This document shows, piece by piece, positions 55,654 through 62,860 of a stretch of DNA of 64,000 nucleotides (positions within the stretch are counted from its first letter, which is position 1; each line of letters begins with the position of its first letter). The position numbers and the translations under genes are program-made. The notes below the pieces were generated by a model. That model made no database searches, had not been told where the DNA came from, and was given only the letters and a program-made list of their open reading frames with translations. The stretch spans positions 1 to 64,000 of the forward strand of contig CALVDX010000004.1 in the NCBI GenBank assembly GCA_944326425.1, written 5' to 3'. The DNA is from Candidatus Gastranaerophilales bacterium. GTDB taxonomy: Bacteria; Cyanobacteriota; Vampirovibrionia; Gastranaerophilales; Gastranaerophilaceae.

Positions 55654-57525
55654 ATGGATGTCAGATTTGGAAATTTAACAACCCAAGCAAGTCAGCAAAT
55701 CAAGTTTGAGGATATGGACAAGAATAGTGACGGAACTATCACGGAACAAGAATACAACGCTGCCCTTCAAGAATACGGGCTTGATTCTGTTGAATTATCT
55801 ACCGTAGATACAAACGGAGATAAAGAAGTATCCAATGAAGAATTTCAACTATGGGAACAAAAAATAAAAATGGAAGAAGCTTTAGCCCCGTATATTCAAA
55901 AGGTGACAACAGATTTTATCGGAGCAAACAGTGCGTATGCAGGAGATATGACAACTGCATTAAGAGAATTAATAGATAAATTTAGTGAAGAATATACATC
56001 TGAGGGCAAAAATGTATCAGAAATGGCATCAGCATTTGAAGCGATACTTCCGACAAGGTATGAAGAAATAAAAGAAGAGATATTATACAATACCCCGGAG
56101 GCTCAGGCAGAACGGGAAGCGCAGGAAAAAGCAGACGCAAAATCAAATGTAATAGACGAGCTTTTAGCAGAAGCCAAACAAGAGGCAACAACACGGGTCT
56201 CGGGAAATGAGGCTCTGATGGATGATGCGGCGGCGAGTACGTACATAAAAAATCTGGGTCCGATATTAGAAAAAGAAGCAGATACGTTTATTGCTGCATA
56301 TACCGGAGATAATCTTGAAGCTGATTTAAGAGCTCATTTAGAAGCATTTCTCGCGACATCAGACAGGGAAAAGATAAGTGATGAAATTGCAGACTGGGAG
56401 AGCAAGACATCAGGCTCAAAATGGGATTATATAGATTCAAATGAGTTAGAAACTTTAAAGGGATATGCTAAGGAACTGTTAAACGCAGCAGTTGAACAAG
56501 GCTTAACTGTTACCATTGACGGTTACAGTTATACAAATGCGGCATCTCTTGAACGGAAAATAGATGCGTATACAGACGGAGAAGCGTTAAAAACAGCAGT
56601 TGACAAATTTTTAGATTCACTTAGTACAGAAACAGTCAAAGAAACAACACGAACAAAATCAATCACGGAAGCTGAAGCGGCAGAGCAAGCTGCGTTTACG
56701 GCTGTAAAAGGTGAAGAATATGCGGTGGATGCAGCAACGATTGATTTTAGCAGTATAGATGGTTATTATGATGACGAGAAAATTACAGTTAAAGGCAAGA
56801 GCGGTCATGATGATAGAATACAGGACGAGGTCAGGAGCCGTATAGAAGAAAGCAACTTAAAAGATCAAATGAGAGAACAAATTAAGACAATGTTGGAGTC
56901 TAAAGGGATTTCATTTGATATGGTAGAAACAGTATTTGAAAATGTTTGGAACACAACATTAAACGATACAATTGACAATATAACTTCTTATAAATCAAAG
57001 CATAGAGTGTTAAATAAGAAAAAAGAATATACATCAAATGAAGGTATGCAAACAATTGTACAGAACTTTATTTCAAGTTTTAACACGAACATTGCAACCG
57101 CAATTAATGAAATGAATGCATCTTCTACAGATATGGATATTCAAGATATTGATTATACCCAGGCAGCTGAAGATGCGGGAGTTAGCGACGATATCAAAGA
57201 AGCGCTTGATGATAATGAAAATGTAACTACAAGAATACCATTCTTTAGAGACTCGGACAAACAAGCAGAAAGTTTAATAGACTCTTTAGAATCTCAAATG
57301 CGCAGAAAAGCAGTAAGTATGTGTAATGCTAATAATATTGAATTTAATGAGGAAATATTTAACACCATATTTACAAATTCAAAAGGTAAGGCAATAAGTG
57401 AAAATGTTTCAATAAGTCAAGTTTTGTTCATCAAAAATAGTACGTTTAATCCAAGAACCTTGATGACTGCATTTGTTGATTCTTTTAAAACCGATTATAC
57501 ATCCTGGGTTGAAAAGCAAAAATAA
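55654..57525 (+). CDS. EF-hand protein, copy 1
   Basis: A 623-residue acidic protein. Two EF-hand loops stand near the start: DKNSDGTITEQE (22-33) and DTNGDKEVSNEE (52-63), both with full calcium ligands. The rest is helical, with alternating heptad stretches (EEALAPYIQKV, EAEAAEQAAF, LKDQMREQIKTML). No signal peptide is seen, though MDVRFGNLTTQ resembles the F-tag. The C-terminal ~120 residues differ from copy 2. A calcium-responsive structural or surface role is possible. An AAGGAG site precedes the ATG. The 1.3 kb core is apparently identical in copy 2. Confidence 0.8.
   Translation: MDVRFGNLTTQASQQIKFEDMDKNSDGTITEQEYNAALQEYGLDSVELSTVDTNGDKEVSNEEFQLWEQKIKMEEALAPYIQKVTTDFIGANSAYAGDMTTALRELIDKFSEEYTSEGKNVSEMASAFEAILPTRYEEIKEEILYNTPEAQAEREAQEKADAKSNVIDELLAEAKQEATTRVSGNEALMDDAAASTYIKNLGPILEKEADTFIAAYTGDNLEADLRAHLEAFLATSDREKISDEIADWESKTSGSKWDYIDSNELETLKGYAKELLNAAVEQGLTVTIDGYSYTNAASLERKIDAYTDGEALKTAVDKFLDSLSTETVKETTRTKSITEAEAAEQAAFTAVKGEEYAVDAATIDFSSIDGYYDDEKITVKGKSGHDDRIQDEVRSRIEESNLKDQMREQIKTMLESKGISFDMVETVFENVWNTTLNDTIDNITSYKSKHRVLNKKKEYTSNEGMQTIVQNFISSFNTNIATAINEMNASSTDMDIQDIDYTQAAEDAGVSDDIKEALDDNENVTTRIPFFRDSDKQAESLIDSLESQMRRKAVSMCNANNIEFNEEIFNTIFTNSKGKAISENVSISQVLFIKNSTFNPRTLMTAFVDSFKTDYTSWVEKQK
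55735..57047 (+). repeat. Identical 1,313-base block, copy 1
   Basis: Matches 57836-59148 without a difference in the segments I compared directly, silent sites included. The bases before (including the EF-hand 1 region) and after are clearly diverged. Confidence 0.85.
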
Positions 57526-57539
57526 GAAGATTATTATGG

Positions 57540-57564
57540 CGGCGGTTTTAAAAACCGCCGTTTA
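57540..57564 (+). terminator. Terminator of EF-hand copy 1
   Basis: CGGCGGTTTT and AAAACCGCCG form a 10-base stem, with a short T-run. Confidence 0.75.
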
Positions 57565-57754
57565 ACGGTTGAGTTAGTTATAAAGTTGTTTAGTGTGATT
57601 AGAAAAATATTAACTTTTGTAAAGCGGTAATAATCAAGGTAAATTAAGCTTTTAAACTAATTTATGAAAAATATGTCTGAAAAAATTAAAGTTTTTCTAA
57701 AAATAGCCGTAATAGATATAACAGGGAATATTGTAATTAGTAAGGAGCATAGAA

Positions 57755-59860
57755 ATGGATATTAGATTCGGAAATTTAACAACCCAAACAGGCCAGCAAA
57801 TCAAGTTTGAGGACATGGGCAAAGACAGTGACGGTACTATCACGGAACAAGAATACAACGCTGCCCTTCAAGAATACGGGCTTGATTCTGTTGAATTATC
57901 TACCGTAGATACAAACGGAGATAAAGAAGTATCCAATGAAGAATTTCAACTATGGGAACAAAAAATAAAAATGGAAGAAGCTTTAGCCCCGTATATTCAA
58001 AAGGTGACAACAGATTTTATCGGAGCAAACAGTGCGTATGCAGGAGATATGACAACTGCATTAAGAGAATTAATAGATAAATTTAGTGAAGAATATACAT
58101 CTGAGGGCAAAAATGTATCAGAAATGGCATCAGCATTTGAAGCGATACTTCCGACAAGGTATGAAGAAATAAAAGAAGAGATATTATACAATACCCCGGA
58201 GGCTCAGGCAGAACGGGAAGCGCAGGAAAAAGCAGACGCAAAATCAAATGTAATAGACGAGCTTTTAGCAGAAGCCAAACAAGAGGCAACAACACGGGTC
58301 TCGGGAAATGAGGCTCTGATGGATGATGCGGCGGCGAGTACGTACATAAAAAATCTGGGTCCGATATTAGAAAAAGAAGCAGATACGTTTATTGCTGCAT
58401 ATACCGGAGATAATCTTGAAGCTGATTTAAGAGCTCATTTAGAAGCATTTCTCGCGACATCAGACAGGGAAAAGATAAGTGATGAAATTGCAGACTGGGA
58501 GAGCAAGACATCAGGCTCAAAATGGGATTATATAGATTCAAATGAGTTAGAAACTTTAAAGGGATATGCTAAGGAACTGTTAAACGCAGCAGTTGAACAA
58601 GGCTTAACTGTTACCATTGACGGTTACAGTTATACAAATGCGGCATCTCTTGAACGGAAAATAGATGCGTATACAGACGGAGAAGCGTTAAAAACAGCAG
58701 TTGACAAATTTTTAGATTCACTTAGTACAGAAACAGTCAAAGAAACAACACGAACAAAATCAATCACGGAAGCTGAAGCGGCAGAGCAAGCTGCGTTTAC
58801 GGCTGTAAAAGGTGAAGAATATGCGGTGGATGCAGCAACGATTGATTTTAGCAGTATAGATGGTTATTATGATGACGAGAAAATTACAGTTAAAGGCAAG
58901 AGCGGTCATGATGATAGAATACAGGACGAGGTCAGGAGCCGTATAGAAGAAAGCAACTTAAAAGATCAAATGAGAGAACAAATTAAGACAATGTTGGAGT
59001 CTAAAGGGATTTCATTTGATATGGTAGAAACAGTATTTGAAAATGTTTGGAACACAACATTAAACGATACAATTGACAATATAACTTCTTATAAATCAAA
59101 GCATAGAGTGTTAAATAAGAAAAAAGAATATACATCAAATGAAGGTATACAAACAATTGTTCAGAACTTTATTTCAAGTTTCAATACAAACATTGCAACA
59201 GCAATCAATGAAATGAACGCATCTTCTACGGACATGGATATAATAGATTTAGATTATTCGGCAGCCGGCGAGGATGAAAATGGTAATCCGATTATTCAGG
59301 ATGGGTATGATATAAGTACATTGTATGCTACAGGTGAAGTTATTACTACTAAGAAAAAAGGCGCGGATTATTATGTATCATTAGCTGAGAGAATGATAGA
59401 TAATATGAAATCCCAAATGCTTAATAAGGCTCAAACGTTATGTGAGGCAAACGGAGTAGAGTTTGATGAACAAATATTTAATACGATGTTCACAAATGCA
59501 AAATACACAGCTATTAGTGCGGGAGTAACCGGAGTGGACGCCAAGGGTGCTACTGTCGGAATTGTAGGCGTAGCTTCCGGAACGGCTGCGGGTATAGTCG
59601 GCGGAGTCGGACAGGCTGCAATTTCTGTTGCTGCAGCTAAAGCCGGAGGACTTGCCGGATCTTTCGGCGGACCTATAGGTATAGCTATAGGTGCCGGAAT
59701 AGGGGCTGTGGTTGGAGGCTTGTTATCACTATTTGGAAAAGGTAATAAATCCTCTTCTACCCTTGATGCAAGAACTCTGCTTGATACTTTTACCAGTGAG
59801 TTTAAAACAAATTACACTGATTGGGTTGAAAAACAAAAAGAAGAAGTTACATCTGAATAA
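57755..59860 (+). CDS. EF-hand protein, copy 2, with glycine-rich C-terminal segment
   Basis: A 701-residue paralogue of the preceding gene. EF-hand 1 here reads GKDSDGTITEQE: the first ligand aspartate is replaced by glycine, so this site should bind calcium poorly; EF-hand 2 is intact. Residues ~28-465 are apparently identical to copy 1. The C-terminus is new: after SAAGEDENGNP comes a long glycine/alanine segment (VGVASGTAAGIVGGVGQAA to GPIGIAIGAGIGAVVGGLL, about 590-665), likely membrane-inserting, then a final helix. The start follows AAGGAGC. The change of C-terminus suggests recombination between family members. Confidence 0.8.
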   Translation: MDIRFGNLTTQTGQQIKFEDMGKDSDGTITEQEYNAALQEYGLDSVELSTVDTNGDKEVSNEEFQLWEQKIKMEEALAPYIQKVTTDFIGANSAYAGDMTTALRELIDKFSEEYTSEGKNVSEMASAFEAILPTRYEEIKEEILYNTPEAQAEREAQEKADAKSNVIDELLAEAKQEATTRVSGNEALMDDAAASTYIKNLGPILEKEADTFIAAYTGDNLEADLRAHLEAFLATSDREKISDEIADWESKTSGSKWDYIDSNELETLKGYAKELLNAAVEQGLTVTIDGYSYTNAASLERKIDAYTDGEALKTAVDKFLDSLSTETVKETTRTKSITEAEAAEQAAFTAVKGEEYAVDAATIDFSSIDGYYDDEKITVKGKSGHDDRIQDEVRSRIEESNLKDQMREQIKTMLESKGISFDMVETVFENVWNTTLNDTIDNITSYKSKHRVLNKKKEYTSNEGIQTIVQNFISSFNTNIATAINEMNASSTDMDIIDLDYSAAGEDENGNPIIQDGYDISTLYATGEVITTKKKGADYYVSLAERMIDNMKSQMLNKAQTLCEANGVEFDEQIFNTMFTNAKYTAISAGVTGVDAKGATVGIVGVASGTAAGIVGGVGQAAISVAAAKAGGLAGSFGGPIGIAIGAGIGAVVGGLLSLFGKGNKSSSTLDARTLLDTFTSEFKTNYTDWVEKQKEEVTSE
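57836..59148 (+). repeat. Identical 1,313-base block, copy 2
   Basis: Partner of 55735-57047 at an offset of exactly 2,101 bases. The first differences are at 57048/59149 downstream and within EF-hand 1 upstream. Confidence 0.85.
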
Positions 59861-59862
59861 TT

Positions 59863-59890
59863 AAATGGCGGTATTTATACCGCCATTTTT
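59863..59890 (+). terminator. Terminator of EF-hand copy 2
   Basis: AAATGGCGGTAT and ATACCGCCATTT form a 12-base stem around TT, followed by TT. Confidence 0.85.
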
Positions 59891-60031
59891 GTGTGTCTTA
59901 ATGCATAAATATTAATTTTTGTAACAAGTATTTTATAAACAGTCAATTTTGTTAATGAAAAAGACTTTATATATGCACGAAGGATAAAAATAAGATTTAT
60001 TATTCATACTACACTTCACACAAAAGATATT

Positions 60032-60056
60032 AGAGCCTGTCGGCTCTTTTTTTTAT
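60032..60056 (+). terminator. Orphan terminator
   Basis: AGAGCC-TGTC-GGCTCT with eight following T. No gene ends before it; the preceding 140 bases are AT-rich and contain only a ten-codon frame (MKKTLYMHEG) with no ribosome binding site. Some small RNA may end here. Confidence 0.7.
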
Positions 60057-60166
60057 TATTTTTATTAATATATAGGTGTGAGGAGTAAAAAAGAAGAGAA
60101 AAATATATTTTCCGGATAATAAAATAAGGGATTTATATCACAGTTTACACTAAAAAAGTTAAAATT

Positions 60167-60306
60167 GTCACCCTGAACTTGTTTCTTGCTCACTCGCATT
60201 AAACGAGTCTGCGCCCGAAAAATCACCGTTTCCGGGCTCCGCTCTCTGCTCGTTCGCGCTTCAGGGGCTTACTACCGGTAAGATCCCGAAACAAGTTCGG
60301 AATGAC
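60167..60306. mobile_element. Palindromic MITE-like repeat
   Basis: A 140 bp element with 19-base terminal inverted repeats (GTCACCCTGAACTTGTTTC and GAAACAAGTTCGGAATGAC, 16 of 19 paired). ATT flanks both ends and could be a target duplication. The interior is GC-richer than its surroundings, with smaller hairpins. The ends resemble intergenic palindromic repeats known from Rickettsia and other alphaproteobacteria (from memory). Confidence 0.65.
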
Positions 60307-60368
60307 ATTATACCTGTATTTTGAATGTATTTGGTGTAAAGTTGTATATAAGTCCCTAAAATAAAATC

Positions 60369-60397
60369 TTGAACAGAAAAAATGTTTATGTTACGAT
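60369..60397 (+). promoter_or_regulatory. Promoter before the structured region and tRNA-Leu
   Basis: TTGAAC, a 17-base spacer and TACGAT. Transcription would start near 60404, at the first hairpin of the structured region. Confidence 0.5.
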
Positions 60398-60399
60398 TA

Positions 60400-60640
60400 T
60401 CTGGCGACGTTTCCAGTGCGCAGGTACGTGGATGCGCAGGGCTGCCGCCGGTTAGGCAGTGTAAAAACTTGAAAATTGAAAAAATAAACGATGTGTCGAT
60501 GTAGGACTCCGGCTTTAAAGGCAACTAAATGTTGCGTTTAAAGATGGAGCAGGCGAGTCAGAATTATATTCTGCGAGCCGTATATAAAATATCCGGTTCC
60601 GCCACTATGGTGGGAAAGGTATTTGAAGATTAAGCGAATT
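60400..60640 (+). ncRNA. Structured RNA candidate upstream of tRNA-Leu
   Basis: A run of hairpins without an open reading frame: CTGG..CCAG, TGCGCA..TGCGCA and CTGCC..GGCAG between 60401 and 60460; then a long nested stem, GACTC / CTTTAAA / GCAAC with its complements GTTGC / TTTAAAG / GAGTC, spanning about 60508-60562; AGAAT..ATTCT; and AAATA..TATTT enclosing CCAC..GTGG near 60588-60624. It ends close to tRNA-Leu and may share its transcript. A 40-base sequence including the tRNA 5' end is repeated upstream (60466-60505 and 60642-60682). I could not match it to a known RNA class. Confidence 0.45.
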
Positions 60641-60669
60641 AAACTTGAAAATTGAATAATAGATGATGT

Positions 60670-60754
60670 GTCGATGTGGCGGAATCGGTATACGCGCACG
60701 TTTGAGGGGCGTGTGGAGAAATCCTTGCGGGTTCAAGTCCCGCCATCGACACCA
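60670..60754 (+). tRNA. tRNA-Leu (anticodon GAG)
   Basis: Acceptor GTCGATG pairs with CATCGAC, followed by A and an encoded CCA. The anticodon arm CACGT-TTGAGGG-GCGTG gives anticodon GAG. A short variable arm (TGGAGAAATCC) and T arm GGGTTCAAGTCCC fit a leucine tRNA, a class with a long variable region. Length 85. Confidence 0.95.
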
Positions 60755-60755
60755 T

Positions 60756-60790
60756 AAAAGAGATGATAATTTTTGTTATCATCTCTTTTA
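60756..60790 (+). terminator. Terminator after tRNA-Leu
   Basis: AAAAGAGATGATAA and TTATCATCTCTTTT form a 14-base stem; the T-run lies in its 3' arm. Confidence 0.85.
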
Positions 60791-60891
60791 TTATTGAATG
60801 GTGCGGGCTTAAATGTATGTATATTGTTGACTCTGCGCGGGGGGGGGTAAAGATAGAATATTCTTGTCAAAAGGTTTTGAAATTAAAGCTT

Positions 60892-61125
60892 ATGAATAAA
60901 ACACCTGTTATAATTATCTCTGCAAAATTAATTGTTGCAGTTTTTATTACTTTTTCAATTGCTTTTAAAGGGGATGCAGGAAGTTTAGTTTGTGCGATTG
61001 GCAATTTTTTAGTAAATAGCAATTATATATTTGGTTTAGCCTTTATAATAAATCTTATATTGTTGTATACCATTTTATTTTATAATATAGTTGCGGATTG
61101 TAAATCATTAGCGATAAATGTTTGA
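60892..61125 (+). CDS. Small membrane protein, start uncertain
   Basis: A frame of 77 residues from MNKTPVIIISAKLIVAVF, with two probable membrane helices (VIIISAKLIVAVFITFSIAF and FGLAFIINLILLYTILFYN). The open frame extends upstream to 60763, through a run of nine G at 60839-60847, with an in-frame ATG at 60817. No start has a good ribosome binding site. It could be a functional gene with a phase-variable upstream start, or a decayed one. The downstream gene starts 25 bases later. Confidence 0.4.
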   Translation: MNKTPVIIISAKLIVAVFITFSIAFKGDAGSLVCAIGNFLVNSNYIFGLAFIINLILLYTILFYNIVADCKSLAINV

Positions 61126-61150
61126 AATTAATAATACAAGAAGGATAAGT

Positions 61151-61510
61151 ATGAAAATAGACGCTGTTAAACAAAATATTGTAAATAATTACAAACAATT
61201 GTCTAAAATGGCAAAAGTGCCGCAAAAAGATAATCAATCATTTCCCCTGTGGGGGTTGAACTATAAAAAAGGCAGAGTTTCGGGTTTTGTCGGGCAGACC
61301 GGCGATGTAAGCAGAAATTCCGCGGTAATTAAAATAAAAGATGATGAAATAGAAATGATTAAAAAGCCATTCTTATCCACATGGAAAAGCACATTAAATA
61401 ATATTAATAAAATGCTTGAGGATACAAAAGCTAATTTTGAAAATAAGAAAGTTGTGTCTAAGAGAGTGGTTTCACTTTTATGTTTTCCAAAGGGTAGTAT
61501 ACTAAAATAA
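61151..61510 (+). CDS. Small basic hypothetical protein
   Basis: A 119-residue, lysine-rich protein of unknown function. The start is the ATG giving MKIDAVKQNIVNNYKQ, after AAGGAT. A middle part with GLNYKKGRVSGFVGQTGDVS looks beta-structured; the C-terminal half is helical (KSTLNNINKMLEDTKANFE). No signal peptide or membrane segment. No family recognised. Confidence 0.6.
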   Translation: MKIDAVKQNIVNNYKQLSKMAKVPQKDNQSFPLWGLNYKKGRVSGFVGQTGDVSRNSAVIKIKDDEIEMIKKPFLSTWKSTLNNINKMLEDTKANFENKKVVSKRVVSLLCFPKGSILK

Positions 61511-61629
61511 TCACTGTTTTTTAATTTCTGATACCCTAAATTTGTCGGAATATTTTTATAATACCTATAGTATCCCGTTTGCATTCACTGTCCGTTTGTA
61601 GTAGTATAGATGAATAATGAGGTGGGCAT

Positions 61630-61740
61630 ATGGAATTCTTTAGAGAAAATAAAAAAATTATTATCGGGATTATTATAATATCGTTTTTGTTGTGGACTTT
61701 CGGGGTTGGAATTTTGATGTTATTTAGTGTAGGGAAATAA
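61630..61740 (+). CDS. Short single-pass membrane protein (36 residues)
   Basis: MEFFRENKKII followed by a hydrophobic helix (IIGIIIISFLLWTFGVGIL) and a short tail ending SVGK. The ATG follows GAGGTGGG. The stop lies three bases before the next ATG, so it is probably cotranslated with the M23 peptidase. The N-terminus resembles the anchor of PpiD/SurA-N-type proteins, without their domains. Too short for most gene finders. Confidence 0.6.
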   Translation: MEFFRENKKIIIGIIIISFLLWTFGVGILMLFSVGK

Positions 61741-61743
61741 CTG

Positions 61744-62856
61744 ATGAAAAAAATCTGGTTGTTTCTTATAGTTATAGCTGTGTTTTGTTTTGCCGGCGGG
61801 TTTCAGGATTCTGCTTTGGCAAGTCAGGATATTACGCAGAAACATCGCCAGACAAAAGAGAAAATCCGAAAATTAAAATGGCTTGAAAATGTTGAAACCA
61901 GTAAGCTCTATAAAAATCAACAAAAGCTTGAAAATGCTAAAAATACATTGCAATCTTCAAAATCTCAGCTTGCCACAACTCAGAATGAACTTGCAAGTAT
62001 GGAAGTTAAGTTATTTAAGGCAGTAAATGAATATAAAGAATTAAATGATACTTTGCAAATACATATAAGAAACGTTTATAAAGTTAAACGCCGCGCCATT
62101 TGCGAGTTATTATTAAATGCCGGTAATATAAATGTACTTGTTGACAGGTTATATTTCCAAAAAATAATTTTGAAAAAAGATTTTGAACAAATGTCCGCAG
62201 CAAAGCAAAAGGCTCATGAAATCGCAGTTTTAAAAGCTACAATTGAATTGAGAAAACGGAATTTAGAACGTCAAAAAAGAACTGCAGAGAGCCAGCAAGT
62301 ATATATTCAAAATGCAATTGATAAAAATGAAGCAATGATTAATAAGCTGCGTACGGACAGAGCTTATTATGAGAAGTCAGAGCGGGAACTTGCCAGACAA
62401 TCTGCAAGTATCGGGTCATATATTAACAGAACTGGCAGTTCGGATGTAAAAGTGGCCTCCGGATTTATTAAGCCGATTGGCGGACCAATTACTTCTCCGT
62501 TTGGAACGCGTATCCACCCGATATTTAAAAGTAAATCCTTCCATTCCGGTATTGATATCGGCGGACCGAATCTCGGAGCTATACATGCTTCAAATGCAGG
62601 GAAAGTTATATTTTCTGGCTGGTACGGCGGATACGGAAAAGTTGTTATACTTGAACATGGTATAGTTAACGGTAAACCAATGACTACACTATACGCACAC
62701 ATGAATACAATAAAAGTTAGTAACGGACAGTATGTACAAAAAGGGCAGGTAATCGGGCTGGAGGGTACTACCGGTTATAGTACGGGACCACATTGCCACT
62801 TTGAAGTTCGTGTCAACGGTCAGCCTAATAACCCGGTTAATTATATAGGACGGTAA
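61744..62856 (+). CDS. EnvC-like M23 peptidase with coiled coil
   Basis: A 370-residue periplasmic protein. A signal peptide covers ~1-26 (GGFQDSALASQD). A long coiled coil follows (~30-235, with typical heptads such as NAKNTLQSSKSQLATTQNEL). The C-terminal M23 domain has its zinc ligands: H and D in FHSGIDIGG (near 266-270) and HCH in GPHCHFEV (near 349-351). SPFGTRIHPIFK and LYAHMNTIKVSNGQYVQKGQ are typical lysostaphin-like motifs. With intact ligands it may be an active endopeptidase, unlike EnvC, which only activates amidases. Confidence 0.9.
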   Translation: MKKIWLFLIVIAVFCFAGGFQDSALASQDITQKHRQTKEKIRKLKWLENVETSKLYKNQQKLENAKNTLQSSKSQLATTQNELASMEVKLFKAVNEYKELNDTLQIHIRNVYKVKRRAICELLLNAGNINVLVDRLYFQKIILKKDFEQMSAAKQKAHEIAVLKATIELRKRNLERQKRTAESQQVYIQNAIDKNEAMINKLRTDRAYYEKSERELARQSASIGSYINRTGSSDVKVASGFIKPIGGPITSPFGTRIHPIFKSKSFHSGIDIGGPNLGAIHASNAGKVIFSGWYGGYGKVVILEHGIVNGKPMTTLYAHMNTIKVSNGQYVQKGQVIGLEGTTGYSTGPHCHFEVRVNGQPNNPVNYIGR

Positions 62857-62860
62857 ATAA

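Noticed and set aside
60499-60600. A second tRNA gene upstream of tRNA-Leu
   Set aside because: Only the first bases match the tRNA; no T arm, anticodon arm or CCA follows.
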